45,961 nucleotides of DNA from positions 1 through 45,961 of the forward strand of contig JAKMDW010000026.1 of assembly GCA_022426245.1 (NCBI GenBank), given 5' to 3'. The stretch is from Alphaproteobacteria bacterium (GTDB taxonomy: Bacteria; Pseudomonadota; Alphaproteobacteria; RS24). The translations under genes and the position numbers were made by a program. Shown here piece after piece: positions 11,217-20,920 of the stretch (its first letter is position 1; each line of letters opens with the position of its first letter). The notes beneath the pieces are model-generated. The model was not told the origin of the DNA and searched no databases. It saw only the letters and a list, made by a program, of their open reading frames with translations.

Positions 11217-12476
11217 ATGAGCGCGGCAGACAAAATTACCGATATTCCGGCCAATATTCCAGACAATGGCTTCGATATGGCGCGGCCTGAGCTGTATGCC
11301 AGCGTCGATGTGCTGGAGACCTTCAAAACCATGCGCGAACACGACCCAATTCACTTCGCGGAAAATCCCCATTTCGGCCCGATGTGGCACATCACCCGCT
11401 ATAAAGATATTGTTGCAGTTGACACTGACCATAAACGTTTTTCCTCTTCCGACCAATTTGGCGGCATCCAAATTGATGATGCGGTTGTGCGCCCGCCGGT
11501 AGAAGGCGTCGAAATTTCGGCCTTTATTACCAAAGACCAACCCGAACATGCCCCCATTCGCAAATCCGTGCAGCCGATTGCCTCGCCGCCTGCGCTTGAC
11601 GGGTTTCGCGATTTGATTACGCAACGCACGAGCAATGTGCTGGACAGTATTCCGGAAGGCGAAACGATTAATTGGGTTGACCATGTGTCGATTGAATTGA
11701 CCACGCAAATGCTGGCAACGCTGTTCGACTTCCCATTTGAAGACCGCCACCTGCTGACCCTGTGGTCGGACATGACCAATGCGACGGAAGGCTCAGACCA
11801 TTTCCCCGGTCAAGACGTGCGCGTGCAGCATTTGATGGATTGCCTTGACTATTTCACGCGCTTGCGCGAGGTGCGCGCCAATGGCGCCCCCAATTTCGAC
11901 CTGATTTCCATGCTGGCCCGCGATCCGAACACCAAAGATATGGACCCGATGAATTTTCTCGGCAATTTATTGCTGCTGATTGTGGGCGGGAATGACACCA
12001 CGCGCAATTCTATGTCGGCCAGCATTAATGCCCTTAATCTTTTCCCTGATGAGTTTGCCAAACTGCGCGACGACCCGTCATTGATTGATAAAATGGTGGC
12101 TGAAGTTATTCGCTGGCAGACGCCATTATCGCATATGCGCCGCACCGCTCTGGAAGATGTTGAAATGGGCGGCAAGACCATCAAAAAAGGCGACAAGGTT
12201 GTGATGTGGTATTATTCGGGCAATCATGATGAAGACGTTTTTGATGACCCGCGCACAATTAAATTCGACCGCCCCAATGGCAATAATCACCTATCCTTCG
12301 GCTTCGGCATTCACCGTTGTATGGGACTGCGTGTCGCTGAATTGCAGTTGCGTATCCTGTGGCAGCAAATTCTCGAAAAATTTGAAAAAATTGAGTTGGT
12401 TGGAGAGCCTGTGCGCTTGAAATCCAATTTCGTTAACGGCTATACCGACATGAAGGTAAAAGTCACCCGCCGCTAA
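11217..12476 (+). CDS. Cytochrome P450, CYP153-like
   Basis: LLLIVGGNDTTRNSM (I helix), EVIRWQTPLSHMRRTA, FGFGIHRCMGLRVAELQLRILWQQIL (heme Cys loop). Start chosen at MSAADK after GGGAGG. Confidence 0.88.
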   Translation: MSAADKITDIPANIPDNGFDMARPELYASVDVLETFKTMREHDPIHFAENPHFGPMWHITRYKDIVAVDTDHKRFSSSDQFGGIQIDDAVVRPPVEGVEISAFITKDQPEHAPIRKSVQPIASPPALDGFRDLITQRTSNVLDSIPEGETINWVDHVSIELTTQMLATLFDFPFEDRHLLTLWSDMTNATEGSDHFPGQDVRVQHLMDCLDYFTRLREVRANGAPNFDLISMLARDPNTKDMDPMNFLGNLLLLIVGGNDTTRNSMSASINALNLFPDEFAKLRDDPSLIDKMVAEVIRWQTPLSHMRRTALEDVEMGGKTIKKGDKVVMWYYSGNHDEDVFDDPRTIKFDRPNGNNHLSFGFGIHRCMGLRVAELQLRILWQQILEKFEKIELVGEPVRLKSNFVNGYTDMKVKVTRR

Positions 12477-12487
12477 CAGGAGTTAAT

Positions 12488-14467
12488 GTGTCTGATAAAA
12501 TTCGCTGGGGTATCCTCGCCACAGGCAATATCGCTGCCCAATTCGCCACCGATCTGAAGCACAGCCATAGCGGCGTGTTGGCCGCTGCCGCCAGCCGTGA
12601 CCCGGACAAAGCCGAAACGTTTTGCGCCACGCATGGCGGCGACGCGGTGGTCGGCTATGACGCCTTGCTGGCGCGCGACGATATTGACGCCGTTTACATT
12701 GCCACGCCGCATGACAGCCATATTGAGTGGACGCATAAATGCTTGGCCGCCGGCAAGCCGGTTTTATGCGAAAAACCGCTCGGCCTCAATCAAGGCGAAG
12801 TGCTGAACCTCTATGGCGAAGCAGCGCGGCGCAATGTGCTGCTGGTTGAGGCGCTGATGTATCTCATGCACCCGCGCATGTTCCTCGCCAAACAGCTGAT
12901 TGATGATGGCGCAATCGGCAAAGTGACCGGCTTTTCATCCGGCTTTGGGTTTGCCTTTCCATTCACGCCCGAACACCGACTTTATAATATCGACCGCGCC
13001 GGCGGTGGCATTGTCGATATCGGCATTTATCCGCTCACCGCAGCGCGTTATCTGATTGGCGAACCTAATGCACTCGGCGGCGACGCGCGGCTTGCCCCGT
13101 CAGGTGCCGACGCAGAAGCTTGGGCGACCCTTTCTTATGACGGTTTCGACGCACAGTTGCATTGCGCCATCGACACCGAGCTTGAATGGCACATTACGGT
13201 TGAGGGTGACAAAGGCAGTTTGAAAATCAGCCAGCCCTGGCACCCGGGGCCTGAGAATAATCAGATTATCGTGACCGATAAAAGCGGCGCTGAGGCCATT
13301 CATGCCAGCGACGACAAGCGCCCGCTTTACGCCATTGAGGCCGACCATATGGGCGACCTGCTGAAGCGCGATGCGCTCATCTCAGATTTAGTCACGCCCG
13401 ATTTCTCAATCAACACCGCCTATTGGCTCGACCGCTGGCGCGATGCCGGCGGCGTCACATATGCGGCCGACACATTGGGCGCGACCGGCTTTCACGGCGC
13501 AGCCCTAAAACCTGGCGCACATGGCAGCGTGCCCAGCGTGGCACTTGAGGGGTTAGACAAGCCGGTTTCCAAACTCGTGCTCGGCACGGACAACCAAATC
13601 GACGCGCCGACAATGGCCGCCATGGGTGACGCGTTTTTTGAAGGCGGCGGCAATTGTTTTGACACAGCGTTCATTTATTCAGATGGCCGCTCTGAAGCAC
13701 TTCTCGGTGAATGGATGGCCGCGCGCGGCGTGCGCGAAGAGCTTGTTGTGTTGAGCAAGGGCGCGCATCCGCCCGAATGTTCACCGCAAGCCGTTGCGCG
13801 CCAACTCGACCGGTCGCTGGAGCGCTTACAAACCGATTATCTCGACCTTTACTGCCTGCACCGAGACGACCCCGCCATACCAATATCGGAATGGGTCGAT
13901 GCGCTTAACCGCGAAGTCGACAATGGCCGCATTAAATTATTTGGCGGCTCCAACTGGACAGCCAGCCGCGTTGACGAAGCCAATGAATATGCTGCTGCAA
14001 ATGGCCTGCAAGGTTTTTCATTGCTATCGAATAATTTCTCTTTGGCTCGCATGGAAGACCCGGTCTGGCCGGGCTGCCTTGCCAGTTCCACCGATGCGTT
14101 TCGGGATTGGCACACGGCGCAAAACTTTCCGCTGCTCCCTTGGTCAGCGCAAGCACGCGGCTTTTTCCTGAATTGGGAAGCAAGCGGTTTGGCCGCAACG
14201 CGCCACGGCGCAGACCCGACCGATGATGAGATGCAACGGGTTTGGGGTTCTGATGACAACCTTGAGCGACGACGTCGCGCCTTTGAATTGGCCGACAGAC
14301 TTGGGGTCAGCGCCATTCAAATCGCGCTGGCTTATGTCGTCAATCAGCCTTATCCGTGCTGTGCGCTTATCGGCCCCCGCAACCCGATGCAATTACAAGA
14401 CAGCCTTGATGCGGCGCAAATTTCTCTGACGCAAGACCAAGTGAACTGGCTGGATTTGCGCGATTAG
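12488..14467 (+). CDS. Fusion protein: Gfo/Idh/MocA (dihydrodiol dehydrogenase-like) oxidoreductase + aldo/keto reductase
   Basis: N-terminal RWGILATGNIAAQFA...GKPVLCEKPL. C-terminal TIM-barrel AKR: FDTAFIYSDGRSEALLGEW, SLERLQTDYLDLYCLHRDD, ALIGPRNPMQLQDSL. Continuous 659-aa frame. Confidence 0.88.
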   Translation: MSDKIRWGILATGNIAAQFATDLKHSHSGVLAAAASRDPDKAETFCATHGGDAVVGYDALLARDDIDAVYIATPHDSHIEWTHKCLAAGKPVLCEKPLGLNQGEVLNLYGEAARRNVLLVEALMYLMHPRMFLAKQLIDDGAIGKVTGFSSGFGFAFPFTPEHRLYNIDRAGGGIVDIGIYPLTAARYLIGEPNALGGDARLAPSGADAEAWATLSYDGFDAQLHCAIDTELEWHITVEGDKGSLKISQPWHPGPENNQIIVTDKSGAEAIHASDDKRPLYAIEADHMGDLLKRDALISDLVTPDFSINTAYWLDRWRDAGGVTYAADTLGATGFHGAALKPGAHGSVPSVALEGLDKPVSKLVLGTDNQIDAPTMAAMGDAFFEGGGNCFDTAFIYSDGRSEALLGEWMAARGVREELVVLSKGAHPPECSPQAVARQLDRSLERLQTDYLDLYCLHRDDPAIPISEWVDALNREVDNGRIKLFGGSNWTASRVDEANEYAAANGLQGFSLLSNNFSLARMEDPVWPGCLASSTDAFRDWHTAQNFPLLPWSAQARGFFLNWEASGLAATRHGADPTDDEMQRVWGSDDNLERRRRAFELADRLGVSAIQIALAYVVNQPYPCCALIGPRNPMQLQDSLDAAQISLTQDQVNWLDLRD

Positions 14468-16866
14468 GAGCGCACCAGCCGCGCCAAAAAACGCAGCCAG
14501 CGATTGTTCAACGCCAGTAAAAGCAGGTCGAAAAGCTTGGGCGACAACGCACCGCCCGACATGATTTGCACAGTCTTCAAACGCAGCGACATAACCATCT
14601 CCTCGCGCATTTTCATCGCAACCGGCGTTTCTTGGCGCTTGCCCATGGTCTTCGCCGCCATCTCTAGCGCCGCATTGGCAACCCGTTTACCGACCCAATG
14701 ATGACGAATATCAGCCAGCGTCGTATTGGCATGATAGGGTTTAATGCTCTCAGCCGGTGGTACGCGTAAGCCCAAAGCCGCCAGTTGAGCGTCTTGCATA
14801 ATGACATAAGGTGCTTCAACCAGAGGTTGTGAGTTGTGGCCACTGCCCGCGGGCAATTCAACCGATAGGGTTTCGCGAATATCGGCACTTGAGGCAGCAA
14901 ACAGAATTTCAAACACGCCCGGCTCCACGTCCCAATCGTCCAGCGTCACATTAAAATAGGCGAAAGCGCGCTTATCCAACACGAAGCGAATTTCCTTTGC
15001 TTCATCCGGTTGCAGCATGATTTTTTGAAATGCCTTTAACTCGCGCTCGGGACGATAAGCAGCGCTTTCGACGTCGCGCACATAGAGTTGGATGATTTCC
15101 GCACCGGCGCAAGAGCCGGTGTTTTTGACAGTCACCGCCACTTCCATAGTTTCATTATCGGCTGACCAATCAGCGACCAGTGTGGCATCAGAATAGGTGA
15201 ATTTTGTGTAGCTTAGGCCATGACCAAAGGCAAACAGCGTCGGCACATTATGCGTGATGAAATGGCGATAACCGATATTCAGCCCCTCGCGATAAACCAA
15301 TTGGCGTTTGTGATTGGCAAAATTTTCCTGCGCCGGACAGTCGTCCAAACGCAGCGGAAAACTTTCAGCCAACTTGCCGCTCGGGCAAATATCGCCATAG
15401 ATCAAATCAACCAATGCGTGTGCACCGGCTTGCCCCGACAAATAGGTTTCTAAAACCGCAGACACGTTTTCCAGCCACGGCATTTCAATCGGCGCGCCAT
15501 TGGACAGCACGACAATGCAATTGGCATTGGCGGCAGCAACCGCGGTAATCAATTTTTCAATCTGCGCGGGCTGGCGCAAATGCGTGCGGTCAAAGCCTTC
15601 TGCCTCAAATAGGGGCGGCAGTCCGGCCATGATAATCGCAATATCAGCCGCTTGCGCCGCAGCGACAGCCTCGGCAATCAGCGCCGCATCATCGGCCGCC
15701 ATTTCCGCATCAAAGCCCGCCGCATAAGCAATCTTATCCGCCCCCAGTCGCGCCGTAAAAGCGTCTAACGGACGGTCTATCTTGGTCGCATTCACTTGCG
15801 ATGACCCGGCACCCTGAATGCGCGGCGTCTCGGCAAAAGCACCGATAAGCGCGACAGATTTATCGGCTGAGAGCGGCAGAATATCGGCGTTTTTTAGAAG
15901 AACCGCCCCATCAGCCGCGGCCTTGCGCGCCAACGCATGATGCGCGTCGAAATCGACTTTTCGGGGCGCCAGATTAGCCTTTGAGGCCATTATCAGTTGC
16001 GTCACCCGACCCGCAGCGCGGTCGAGATGCGCTTCATCAAAGGTGCCGTCTTTTACCTGCACCGCAACCAGCCGATCATTGACCCCACCACTGCTCGGCA
16101 TCTCCAATTCCAATCCGGCAGCAATGCCCCGTGGGCGATTATTTACCGCGCCCCAATCGGTGACCACCAAACCTCTAAAGCCCCAACGGTCGCGCAAAAT
16201 GGAGGTCAGCAAGTCCTCATGCTCGGAACAATAAATGCCGTTAAAACGATTATAGGCGCACATCACGGTCCACGGTTGGGCTTGCGATACAGCCGCTTCA
16301 AAAGCCGGAAGATAAATCTCAAACAGGGTGCGCCGATCAACCAGCGTATCTACAACCATTCGCTGCGCTTCCTGATTATTGACCGCGAAATGCTTTAAGC
16401 TGGTGCCCGTGCCGGTCGATTGCACGCCCTGCACGAAGCTCACTGCCATTTCCCCGGCCATGAACGGGTCTTCGGAATAATACTCAAAATTGCGCCCGCA
16501 AAGGGGACTGCGTTTAATATTCACGCCCGGCGCGAGTAGAACCGACACGCCCTCAGCCTGACATTCGCGCCCAATCGCCGCCCCGACTTGATGAATAAGC
16601 GCCTTGTCCCAAGATGAAGCCAGCGTCACAGCGGTTGGAAAGCAGGTCGCCGGAACAGATGCGGTTAGCCCCATATGGTCGGCTTGATTGCCCTGTTTGC
16701 GCAATCCATGCGGCCCGTCCGACACCATAATCGGCGGCAGGTCATATTGCGCCAATGGCTGCAAATGCCAAAAGCTGGAGCCCGACATAAGAGAGGCTTT
16801 TTCATCGACCGACATGCGGGCCACCAGTGCCGTGGCTTCGTTCTCAAAATCATATGGCTGCTTCAT
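14464..16866 (-). CDS. Glycoside hydrolase family 3 (beta-glucosidase-like)
   Basis: PPIMVSDGPHGLR, LLAPGVNIKRSPLCGRNFEYYSEDP, GLVVTDWGAVNN, C-terminal fibronectin III-like region. Start set at MKQPYDFEN. Confidence 0.92.
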   Translation of the reverse strand: MKQPYDFENEATALVARMSVDEKASLMSGSSFWHLQPLAQYDLPPIMVSDGPHGLRKQGNQADHMGLTASVPATCFPTAVTLASSWDKALIHQVGAAIGRECQAEGVSVLLAPGVNIKRSPLCGRNFEYYSEDPFMAGEMAVSFVQGVQSTGTGTSLKHFAVNNQEAQRMVVDTLVDRRTLFEIYLPAFEAAVSQAQPWTVMCAYNRFNGIYCSEHEDLLTSILRDRWGFRGLVVTDWGAVNNRPRGIAAGLELEMPSSGGVNDRLVAVQVKDGTFDEAHLDRAAGRVTQLIMASKANLAPRKVDFDAHHALARKAAADGAVLLKNADILPLSADKSVALIGAFAETPRIQGAGSSQVNATKIDRPLDAFTARLGADKIAYAAGFDAEMAADDAALIAEAVAAAQAADIAIIMAGLPPLFEAEGFDRTHLRQPAQIEKLITAVAAANANCIVVLSNGAPIEMPWLENVSAVLETYLSGQAGAHALVDLIYGDICPSGKLAESFPLRLDDCPAQENFANHKRQLVYREGLNIGYRHFITHNVPTLFAFGHGLSYTKFTYSDATLVADWSADNETMEVAVTVKNTGSCAGAEIIQLYVRDVESAAYRPERELKAFQKIMLQPDEAKEIRFVLDKRAFAYFNVTLDDWDVEPGVFEILFAASSADIRETLSVELPAGSGHNSQPLVEAPYVIMQDAQLAALGLRVPPAESIKPYHANTTLADIRHHWVGKRVANAALEMAAKTMGKRQETPVAMKMREEMVMSLRLKTVQIMSGGALSPKLFDLLLLALNNRWLRFLARLVRS

Positions 16867-16958
16867 TGCTCGCTCCCCTTGCCGCATTTGCAAAATGGCA
16901 CAATTATGACACTCTAAGCGGTCAATTACACGGCGACAAGCGGGCGGAGCATATTGTG

Positions 16959-18284
16959 GTGAAAATCGCTATTATCGGTGCAGGAAGCACGGTTTTCATG
17001 AAGAATATCGTGACAGATATTGTGCTTGAACCGGGCTTGGATAGCGCCCATATCGCGCTGCATGATATTGACGCCGAGCGCTTGGCGGTCTCAGAGAAAG
17101 TGGCGCATCGCATCTGCGAAGCAACCAACACCACCCCCACAATATCGGCCTACCTTGATCGGCGCGAGGCGCTGCAAGATGCTGATTTTGTTATTACCAT
17201 GATTCAAGTCGGTGGCTATCAGCCCGCTACGCTTACCGATTTTGAAATTCCAAAAAAATACGGCCTGCGCCAGACCATTGGGGACACTTTGGGCGTTGGC
17301 GGCATTATGCGCGGGCTCCGCACAGTGCCGGTGCTGCAAGCCATCGCTCATGATATGGCTGATTGCTGCCCCGAAGCCCTGTTGCTGCAATATGTAAACC
17401 CGATGGCAATAAATTGCCTCGCACTTTCCAAACTCGCGCCCCAGTTGAAATATGTTGGCCTGTGTCATTCAGTGCAGGGCACGGCAATTGACTTGGCGCG
17501 CGACCTTGGCGAAAAGCCCGAAGCGATTGACTATGACTGCGCGGGTATCAATCATGTCGCTTTCTATACGCGTTTTGAAAAGCGTCATGCCGATGGCCGT
17601 ATGGAAGACCTTTATCCGCGCCTCAAGCTATTGGCACAATCGCGTGACTATGGGCGTGGCTGGGAGGATTGCGCCAATCATGTGCGTTATGACATGCTCA
17701 CACGGCTTGGCTATTTCGTTACCGAAAGCTCGGAACATTTTGCTGAATACACGCCCTATTTCATCAAGGGAAACCAACCGCAACTCATTGATAAATATGA
17801 GATACCTCTCGATGAATATCCGCGCCGCTGCGAAGCGCAAATTGCCGAATGGGAAGCGCAAGCCGCGGCGCTGACCGGCGGTGGCGAGATGTTATGCGAG
17901 AAATCGGTTGAATATGCCGCCCGCATCATCGGTGCGATGGTTTCGGGAACGGGCGATAAGGTTCATGGCAATGTCGCCAATCGGGGGCTGATTGATAATC
18001 TGCCGGAGAATGCCTGTGTCGAAGTGCCGTGTCTGATTGATGGCAATGGCCTCGCGCCGCAAAAAGTCGGTGCACTGCCACCGCATCTGGCGGCGCTGAT
18101 GCAAACCAATATTAACGTGCAACAACTGACGGTTGAGGCGCTGGTGACCGGCAAGCGCGAGCATGTTTACCACGCCGCCATGCTCGATCCACATACGGCG
18201 GCTGAATTAAACCTTGATCAGATTTGGGGCTTGGTTAATGAGCTGTTGGAAGCGCATGGCGCGGCCATTCCCGAATTGCGATAA
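16959..18284 (+). CDS. Glycoside hydrolase family 4 (NAD-dependent alpha-glycosidase, MelA/AglA-like)
   Basis: KIAIIGAGSTVFMKNIVTDI, GDTLGVGGIMRGLRTVPV, VGLCHSVQGT, AGINHVAFYTRFE. GTG start at 16959. Confidence 0.88.
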   Translation: MKIAIIGAGSTVFMKNIVTDIVLEPGLDSAHIALHDIDAERLAVSEKVAHRICEATNTTPTISAYLDRREALQDADFVITMIQVGGYQPATLTDFEIPKKYGLRQTIGDTLGVGGIMRGLRTVPVLQAIAHDMADCCPEALLLQYVNPMAINCLALSKLAPQLKYVGLCHSVQGTAIDLARDLGEKPEAIDYDCAGINHVAFYTRFEKRHADGRMEDLYPRLKLLAQSRDYGRGWEDCANHVRYDMLTRLGYFVTESSEHFAEYTPYFIKGNQPQLIDKYEIPLDEYPRRCEAQIAEWEAQAAALTGGGEMLCEKSVEYAARIIGAMVSGTGDKVHGNVANRGLIDNLPENACVEVPCLIDGNGLAPQKVGALPPHLAALMQTNINVQQLTVEALVTGKREHVYHAAMLDPHTAAELNLDQIWGLVNELLEAHGAAIPELR

Positions 18285-18315
18285 TTCTGCTATCCCTACG
18301 CGCGAGGAGATGTTC

Positions 18316-18933
18316 ATGCGTGACGTTTTTCAAGTTTATTTCAAGCATGGCACGGTGCAATTTTTATTCGCCGCGCTGTTTATTTGTGCCTATGCGGTCG
18401 AGGGATTAGCACTCTGGCAAAGCTGGCCGTGGATGCTGCTGGTCATCGCCAGCGCGCCGTTTTTTGAATGGGTGACGCATAAATATACGCTGCACCGCCC
18501 GCTCACCGATAAGCCGGGCTTTTGGCGTGATTATCAAATTCGACTGCATCATGGCCATCATCTGCATCCCGAGCGGCGCGACCTGCAATTTGCGCCGGTA
18601 AGCGGCATTATTATTATGTTCATTCAGCTTTATCTCAGCTATGCGCTGTTTACATGGTCGTGGAGCACGGCGCTTGTGCCGCTGCTCGCCTCAATAGCCT
18701 ATTATCTGATTTATGAATGGATACATTTGGCTCACCATACGCAAAGTTATAAGCCGATTTTCGGGTGGGGGCGAAGCTTGCGCGACGCGCATATGCGCCA
18801 TCATTTTCACAATGAAAATTATAATTGGGGCATCACAAACGGCTTTGGTGATGTTTTGCTCGGCACTTGGAAAAGCACTAGCGATGTCGATAAAAGCCCG
18901 ACGGCGAAAAAACTGTCCGGATATGAGGGCTAA
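18316..18933 (+). CDS. Fatty acid hydroxylase / sterol desaturase superfamily membrane protein
   Basis: HKYTLHRPL, LHHGHHLHPERR, HLAHHTQSY and HMRHHFHNENYNWG His clusters. Start after GAGGAG at 18316. Confidence 0.78.
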   Translation: MRDVFQVYFKHGTVQFLFAALFICAYAVEGLALWQSWPWMLLVIASAPFFEWVTHKYTLHRPLTDKPGFWRDYQIRLHHGHHLHPERRDLQFAPVSGIIIMFIQLYLSYALFTWSWSTALVPLLASIAYYLIYEWIHLAHHTQSYKPIFGWGRSLRDAHMRHHFHNENYNWGITNGFGDVLLGTWKSTSDVDKSPTAKKLSGYEG

Positions 18934-19998
18934 ATGAACGAGATTTCAATCGGTATTATTGGCGCCGGTATGATGGGCCAAGAGCATATTCAAAACTTCA
19001 ATCTGCTTGAGGGCGCACAAGTGACCGCGCTGGCCGATACGGATGCCGCGATGTTGGCAAAAGCCGCCGAGATGACAAACGGCACGCCGATGCAAAGCGA
19101 TGATTTCGAGACTTTACTGGGCGATAACGGACCCGATGTGCTGGTTATTTCCACTCCGAATTTCCATCACATAGATGTGCTGGAAACCGCGCTGGAAGCC
19201 GGTAAGCCGATTTTATGCGAAAAACCGCTATGCACGACGCTGGAGGATACGCAAAAAGTCATGCGCCGCGTCGGGCATCTTGATTTGATTTTTCAGGTTG
19301 GCATGGAATATCGCTTCAAGCCCGCACTGAACGAGATGATTAACCGCGTGCGGCGCGGCGATATCGGCCAAATTCAAATGCTATCGATTCGCGAACACCG
19401 TTTTCCTTTCTTACCCAAAGTCGGGGATTGGAACCGCTTTAACCGAAATACGGGCGGCACTTTGGTTGAAAAATGCTGTCACTTTTTCGACCTGATGCGT
19501 TTTATCATCGGCAGTGAACCGACCGGCGTTATTGCCTCAGCCGGGCAAAACGTCAATCACCTTGACGAAACCTATGGTGGCCAGACGCCTGATATTTGGG
19601 ACAATGGCTATGTTGTGTTTGATTTCGCCAATGGCGCCCGCGCCATGCTGGATTTATGCATGTTTGCCGAAGGCTCGCGCCATAGCGAAGAGCTCGCCGC
19701 GATTGGCGACAAAGCCAAAGTGGAATGCCTCTTGCCGCAAAATATTGTCACCCATGGCAACCGCGAAAACTGGCATGTGACCCAAGATGATATTCACGTG
19801 CCTGACGAGATTTTGAACGCCGGTTATCATTCGGGCGCGACCTATTACCAAAACAAGGCCTTTCTCGATGCCGTGCGCGGTGCGGCCGAGGTGCCGGTGA
19901 CCGCACTTGATGGTCACCGCGCCGTAGCGATGGGCGTGGCAGCGCAAATGGCCGCGGCAGAGAAACGCCGCATAGATATGACAGAGGTGGGGCTATGA
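18934..19998 (+). CDS. Gfo/Idh/MocA family NAD-dependent protein (candidate GH188-type)
   Basis: IGIIGAGMMGQEHIQNF, GKPILCEKPLCTT, NTGGTLVEKCCHFFDLMRF. Confidence 0.85.
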   Translation: MNEISIGIIGAGMMGQEHIQNFNLLEGAQVTALADTDAAMLAKAAEMTNGTPMQSDDFETLLGDNGPDVLVISTPNFHHIDVLETALEAGKPILCEKPLCTTLEDTQKVMRRVGHLDLIFQVGMEYRFKPALNEMINRVRRGDIGQIQMLSIREHRFPFLPKVGDWNRFNRNTGGTLVEKCCHFFDLMRFIIGSEPTGVIASAGQNVNHLDETYGGQTPDIWDNGYVVFDFANGARAMLDLCMFAEGSRHSEELAAIGDKAKVECLLPQNIVTHGNRENWHVTQDDIHVPDEILNAGYHSGATYYQNKAFLDAVRGAAEVPVTALDGHRAVAMGVAAQMAAAEKRRIDMTEVGL

Positions 19999-20909
19999 GT
20001 TTCGGAGACAGCGAAAATCTGGTCGACGGCAATGCCCGCAAAATCGGTGGCAAGGAAGTCGGCGCATTGGCATTTGGCTGCTGGCGCTTGGTTGGTGACG
20101 ATGTTGCAGACGCCACAGCGCGCATAGAGGTCGCGCTGGATAACGGATTAAACCTCATCGACAATGCCGATGTTTATGGCCTCGACTGGGGTGGGCAAGC
20201 ATTTGGCGAAAGTGAAACCCTACTCGGCAAAGTGCTCGCCGCCGCGCCGGCTTTGCGCGACCGTATGGTGCTGGCCAGCAAGGGCAGCATTATTCCCGGC
20301 ATTCCTTACGTCGCCAGTGCCGATTATCTGAACGCCGCAGTGGATGCCTCACTGACACGCCTGCAAAGCGAGCATATCGACCTATACCAAATCCACCGCC
20401 CCGACATGTTTACCCATCCCGCCGAAACAGCCGCCGCGCTGGACGGCTTGGTGCAGGCAGGTAAAATTGGCATGGTCGGGATATCAAATTACACACAAGC
20501 GCAAGAAGATGCGCTGCGCCAATTTATGAAAGCGCCGCTCGTCTCGTTGCAATCTGAATACTCACTGGCAGCACTCAACGTATTGCGCGACGGCACGCTC
20601 GATCGCTGCATGGCCGGCGACACGGCGTTTCTCGCCTGGTCACCGCTGGCCGGTGGCCGCTTGGTCAGCGGCGAGGGTTTGCGCCCCGAATTGATGCACA
20701 CAATCGATAGATTGGCAGCACGCGAGAATACCGACCGCGCAGGCATTGGGCTGGCCTTTGTGCTGGCGCACCCATCGCGTCCCATCGCCATTATCGGTTC
20801 GCAAAATGCCGCCCGCATTGAAACCGCAACCGAGGCACTATCCATGTCCTTGACGCGCCAAGACGTCTATGCGCTGATCGAGGCCGCCGAAGGCGTGCCC
20901 CTGCCCTAG
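19995..20909 (+). CDS. Aldo/keto reductase (YdhF/SmoB-like subgroup)
   Basis: FGCWRLVGDDVAD, LIDNADVYG, HIDLYQIHRPD, VGISNYTQAQ, AWSPLAGGRL. ATGA overlap with the upstream gene. Confidence 0.88.
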   Translation: MSFGDSENLVDGNARKIGGKEVGALAFGCWRLVGDDVADATARIEVALDNGLNLIDNADVYGLDWGGQAFGESETLLGKVLAAAPALRDRMVLASKGSIIPGIPYVASADYLNAAVDASLTRLQSEHIDLYQIHRPDMFTHPAETAAALDGLVQAGKIGMVGISNYTQAQEDALRQFMKAPLVSLQSEYSLAALNVLRDGTLDRCMAGDTAFLAWSPLAGGRLVSGEGLRPELMHTIDRLAARENTDRAGIGLAFVLAHPSRPIAIIGSQNAARIETATEALSMSLTRQDVYALIEAAEGVPLP

Positions 20910-20920
20910 AAAGAATAATT

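Noticed and set aside
13849-14316. 155-aa minus-strand ORF inside the fusion gene
   Set aside because: Antisense to the AKR domain; Ser/Arg-rich shadow composition typical of spurious ORFs.
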